A stretch of 7,553 nucleotides of DNA from Alphaproteobacteria bacterium (GTDB lineage Bacteria > Pseudomonadota > Alphaproteobacteria > Sphingomonadales > Sphingomonadaceae): contig JAQGLH010000281.1 of the NCBI GenBank assembly GCA_028293005.1, forward strand, positions 1-7,553. The letters run 5' to 3'. Position 1 is the first letter of the stretch; each line of letters starts with the position of its first letter. A model generated the notes under the pieces. It did not search any database and was not told the origin of the DNA. It saw only the letters and a program-made list of their open reading frames with translations. Shown in pieces: positions 6,122 to 7,553 of this stretch. Position numbers and translations under genes: made by a program.

Positions 6122-7234
6122 TCAAGCGGCGACGGCTCGTCCGCTCTCCACCTTGTCGTCGAACCAGTCCGGCCAGCCGGCAGCTTCGTTCTGCTTGCGG
6201 GCGAGCGCGCGCTCTTCCGGCGTCGCGAACTCATTGTCCCAGCGCTTGAGCGCGGGTTTGATGATCATATTGTGCCACAGCGGCGGAATCAGCGCCGAGA
6301 AGAAGCACAGGAATACGCTGGGCATCGGCAGCCATTGCCGATCGGGCACCAGCTGATGGAATTTCGCGAAGCTGTCGGTGTGATGGTCTGCATGATTGGT
6401 GATCTCGAAACCCATGATCCGGGACAAGGGCCTGAGGTGATTCCACACGTGACGCCGATGGATGGGCGCGCCGGGGAGCCGGATCAGCCCGTAATGCTGA
6501 AAATAATTGAATGATTCGACCCAGAAGCGCGCCAGCACCATGGCGGCCAGCGCGACCACGTTCGCACGCCAGCCGCCGATCAGGTAGATGGCCGATTGAA
6601 CGACGAGTTGAGCGAGGATCGCCTTCCAGATGCGGTGCCGCCAGCCCCAGGGGGCATGGCCTTGCCTGCGAAGCGCCTCCGCCTCGGTCTGGTTCGCTTC
6701 GATCGTGCTCGTCACGATTGCCTTGGCCGTGAATGGATACAGCGTCATGCCCCGCGGCGCGGTGTCGAAGTCCCGCTCGGTCGCGACATTGATATGGTGC
6801 CCGACGACATGCGCGATCTCGCGGGTACAATCGAGGTAGCAGACCTGCGCATAACGGCCGACAAAGCGCCGAAGCCTGCCCCGGGCATGATAAAGCTCAT
6901 GGCTCGACGGAACCAACGGCACGACGCTCAGCCATGCGAGCGACAATATGGCGCCGGCATATTGCCAGCCAGTGATCTCGGGGTTTCGTGCGACCCACAG
7001 AGCGGCCATCGGATAGAGGCCGACGGCGAGAATCGTCGACAACCAGATCGGCAGGTCCGAGACCAGGCCCGGCCGCATGCGCCTCGGCGCCATGTCGTCG
7101 GGCAACAGAGTGTCGATGATACCGAGCATCGGAAGCGTCGATACGCCGAGCCAGACCCAGTCGCCGCCTACCAGAAAACTCGCATAGGCGCAGAGTTGGA
7201 TCAGGGCCGGCAGATAATAACGCGCATAATCCAT
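6122..7234 (-). CDS. Membrane non-heme diiron hydroxylase, AlkB/XylM-like (fatty acid desaturase superfamily)
   Basis: 370-residue integral-membrane protein with the histidine boxes of the alkane/xylene monooxygenase branch: HELYH (112-116), HVVGHH (142-147), NYFQHYG (243-249) and NHADHH (280-285), expected to hold two iron atoms and hydroxylate a hydrophobic substrate using O2 and electrons from a rubredoxin or ferredoxin. The C-terminal [19 protein letters not shown] (302-320) also matches the AlkB layout. About six membrane helices fall in three pairs (near 8-46, 60-110 and 203-240). It differs from classic AlkB: box 2 starts A-H rather than E-H, and NYxEHYG has Q246 for Glu. The substrate cannot be named: alkane, aryl-methyl, terpene and lipid are all open. 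The ATG at 7234 is chosen because GGAGAG lies 7 nt upstream; an in-frame ATG at 7249 lacks such a site. It is divergent from a MerR regulator; no electron-transfer partner is in view. Confidence 0.88.
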   Translation of the reverse strand: MDYARYYLPALIQLCAYASFLVGGDWVWLGVSTLPMLGIIDTLLPDDMAPRRMRPGLVSDLPIWLSTILAVGLYPMAALWVARNPEITGWQYAGAILSLAWLSVVPLVPSSHELYHARGRLRRFVGRYAQVCYLDCTREIAHVVGHHINVATERDFDTAPRGMTLYPFTAKAIVTSTIEANQTEAEALRRQGHAPWGWRHRIWKAILAQLVVQSAIYLIGGWRANVVALAAMVLARFWVESFNYFQHYGLIRLPGAPIHRRHVWNHLRPLSRIMGFEITNHADHHTDSFAKFHQLVPDRQWLPMPSVFLCFFSALIPPLWHNMIIKPALKRWDNEFATPEERALARKQNEAAGWPDWFDDKVESGRAVAA

Positions 7235-7262
7235 CACGGGCCTCTCCATATGCTTTGCGTAA

Positions 7263-7280
7263 ACATAATACGCATTATGT
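7263..7280. promoter_or_regulatory. Palindromic operator candidate between the hydroxylase and merR-type genes
   Basis: ACATAATACGCATTATGT has perfect 7-bp arms (7263-7269 and 7274-7280) around ACGC, giving 16 of 18 symmetric positions in an AT-rich island. On the minus strand it lies between TTGCGG (7291-7286) and TATGTT (7268-7263), a -35/-10-like pair 17 bp apart, matching the place where MerR-family proteins bind and re-shape promoters. On the plus strand TTGCGT (7255-7260) flanks it too, so one site may serve both genes. Binding by the adjacent regulator is inferred. Confidence 0.65.
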
Positions 7281-7298
7281 CCGACCGCAAGCAGGTCG

Positions 7299-7317
7299 CG
7301 CCGATTTTCGATCGGCG
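7299..7317 (+). repeat. 7-bp inverted repeat (hairpin) in the leader of the MerR-type gene
   Basis: CGCCGAT (7299-7305) and ATCGGCG (7311-7317) are perfect inverse copies around a TTTCG loop. The element lies between the operator candidate and the regulator start at 7356. In RNA it would be a compact hairpin in the 5' leader of the regulator; it could also be a second protein-binding site. Confidence 0.5.
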
Positions 7318-7355
7318 GTTGCCGCTGTGGGGGTGGTGATTTAACGGTTGGTCGC

Positions 7356-7553
7356 ATGAAAATGCGTGATCTGGAGCGCCGCACCGGGGTCAACCGGGAG
7401 ACCATTCGAGTTTTCCTGCGCCACGGCCTCATCCCCGAGCCGGCGCGGCCGAAACCCAACGTCGCCGATTATGGCGAGACGCATGTGCAGGCGATCCAGG
7501 CGGTGCGGGACCTGCAGCGCAACAGCTCGATGACGTTGCGCCAGATCCGCGAG
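7356..7553 (+). CDS. MerR-family transcriptional regulator, N-terminal part (cut by window edge)
   Basis: The first 66 residues are the MerR winged helix-turn-helix: [27 protein letters not shown] (3-29) followed by the wing region (30-45) and [24 protein letters not shown] (43-66), which ends as in the family just before the dimerisation helix. The usual Y-x-R wing wording is altered to PNVADYGE (34-41), so it is a divergent member. The effector domain lies outside the window, so the signal cannot be told. The ATG at 7356 gives the normal N-terminus; a second in-frame ATG is two codons later, and the ribosome site (GGTTGG) is weak. It is divergent from the AlkB-like hydroxylase with a shared palindrome, so it is the likely controller of that gene and perhaps of itself. 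Confidence 0.85.
   Translation, partial: MKMRDLERRTGVNRETIRVFLRHGLIPEPARPKPNVADYGETHVQAIQAVRDLQRNSSMTLRQIRE

Noticed and set aside
6596..7339. 247-codon plus-strand open frame antisense to the AlkB-like gene and crossing the shared promoter region
   Set aside because: It would cover the operator palindrome and runs antisense to a clear membrane hydroxylase; Arg/Asp-rich shadow composition.
7235..7459. Upstream extension of the AlkB-like gene
   Set aside because: It would cross the divergent promoter and the merR start. The ATG at 7234 has a strong GGAGAG site.
1..7553. CRISPR array, tRNA/rRNA gene, insertion sequence or toxin-antitoxin pair
   Set aside because: No regularly spaced repeats, tRNA-like or rRNA-like sequence, transposase frame with terminal repeats, or small paired toxin/antitoxin frames were seen on either strand.

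Overview
The window is high-GC, densely coded DNA that looks like an alphaproteobacterium, most likely a sphingomonad. The evidence is the wording of L13 ([20 protein letters not shown]...), the Pro/Ala-rich N-terminal extension of S9, an alphaproteobacterial-type heme A synthase, and the order ctaA-cutA-rplM-rpsI. The taxonomic call rests on protein recognition only; no search was run. Most of the window is ordinary chromosome. I did not find a clear undescribed multi-gene system. The less ordinary parts are the regulatory sequences and two small gene pairs.

Left part (1-1365, all minus strand): the 5' end of dxs (isoprenoid precursor synthesis) runs off the left edge. Upstream of it lie a Zur-type Fur-family regulator and a small MerC-domain membrane protein. 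The order merC then zur on one strand suggests a metal-responsive transcription unit. A perfect 8-bp inverted repeat sits in the leader between the two genes. The 134-bp gap to ctaA must carry divergent promoters and holds one possible Zur half-site.

Middle (1500-4103, plus strand): ctaA (heme A synthase) overlaps cutA by 4 bp. A 135-bp leader with two AT-rich symmetric elements follows, then the translationally coupled rplM-rpsI ribosomal operon, closed by a strong hairpin terminator.

Right-middle (4147-5875, minus strand): a DUF815-type AAA+ ATPase converges on rpsI. Upstream of it on the same strand is a tyrosine-phosphatase-like protein of the HC(X5)R type, probably starting at TTG. A 246-bp stretch without a gene follows; it holds an inverted repeat and a 13-bp tandem duplication.

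Right end (6122-7553): an integral-membrane non-heme diiron hydroxylase related to AlkB/XylM and the fatty acid desaturases (minus strand) is divergent from a MerR-family regulator (plus strand) cut by the window edge. An 18-bp near-perfect palindrome in the shared promoter region lies where a MerR-type operator would be expected. Regulator, operator and hydroxylase therefore form a plausible self-contained regulated module. No rubredoxin or reductase partner is visible in the window.
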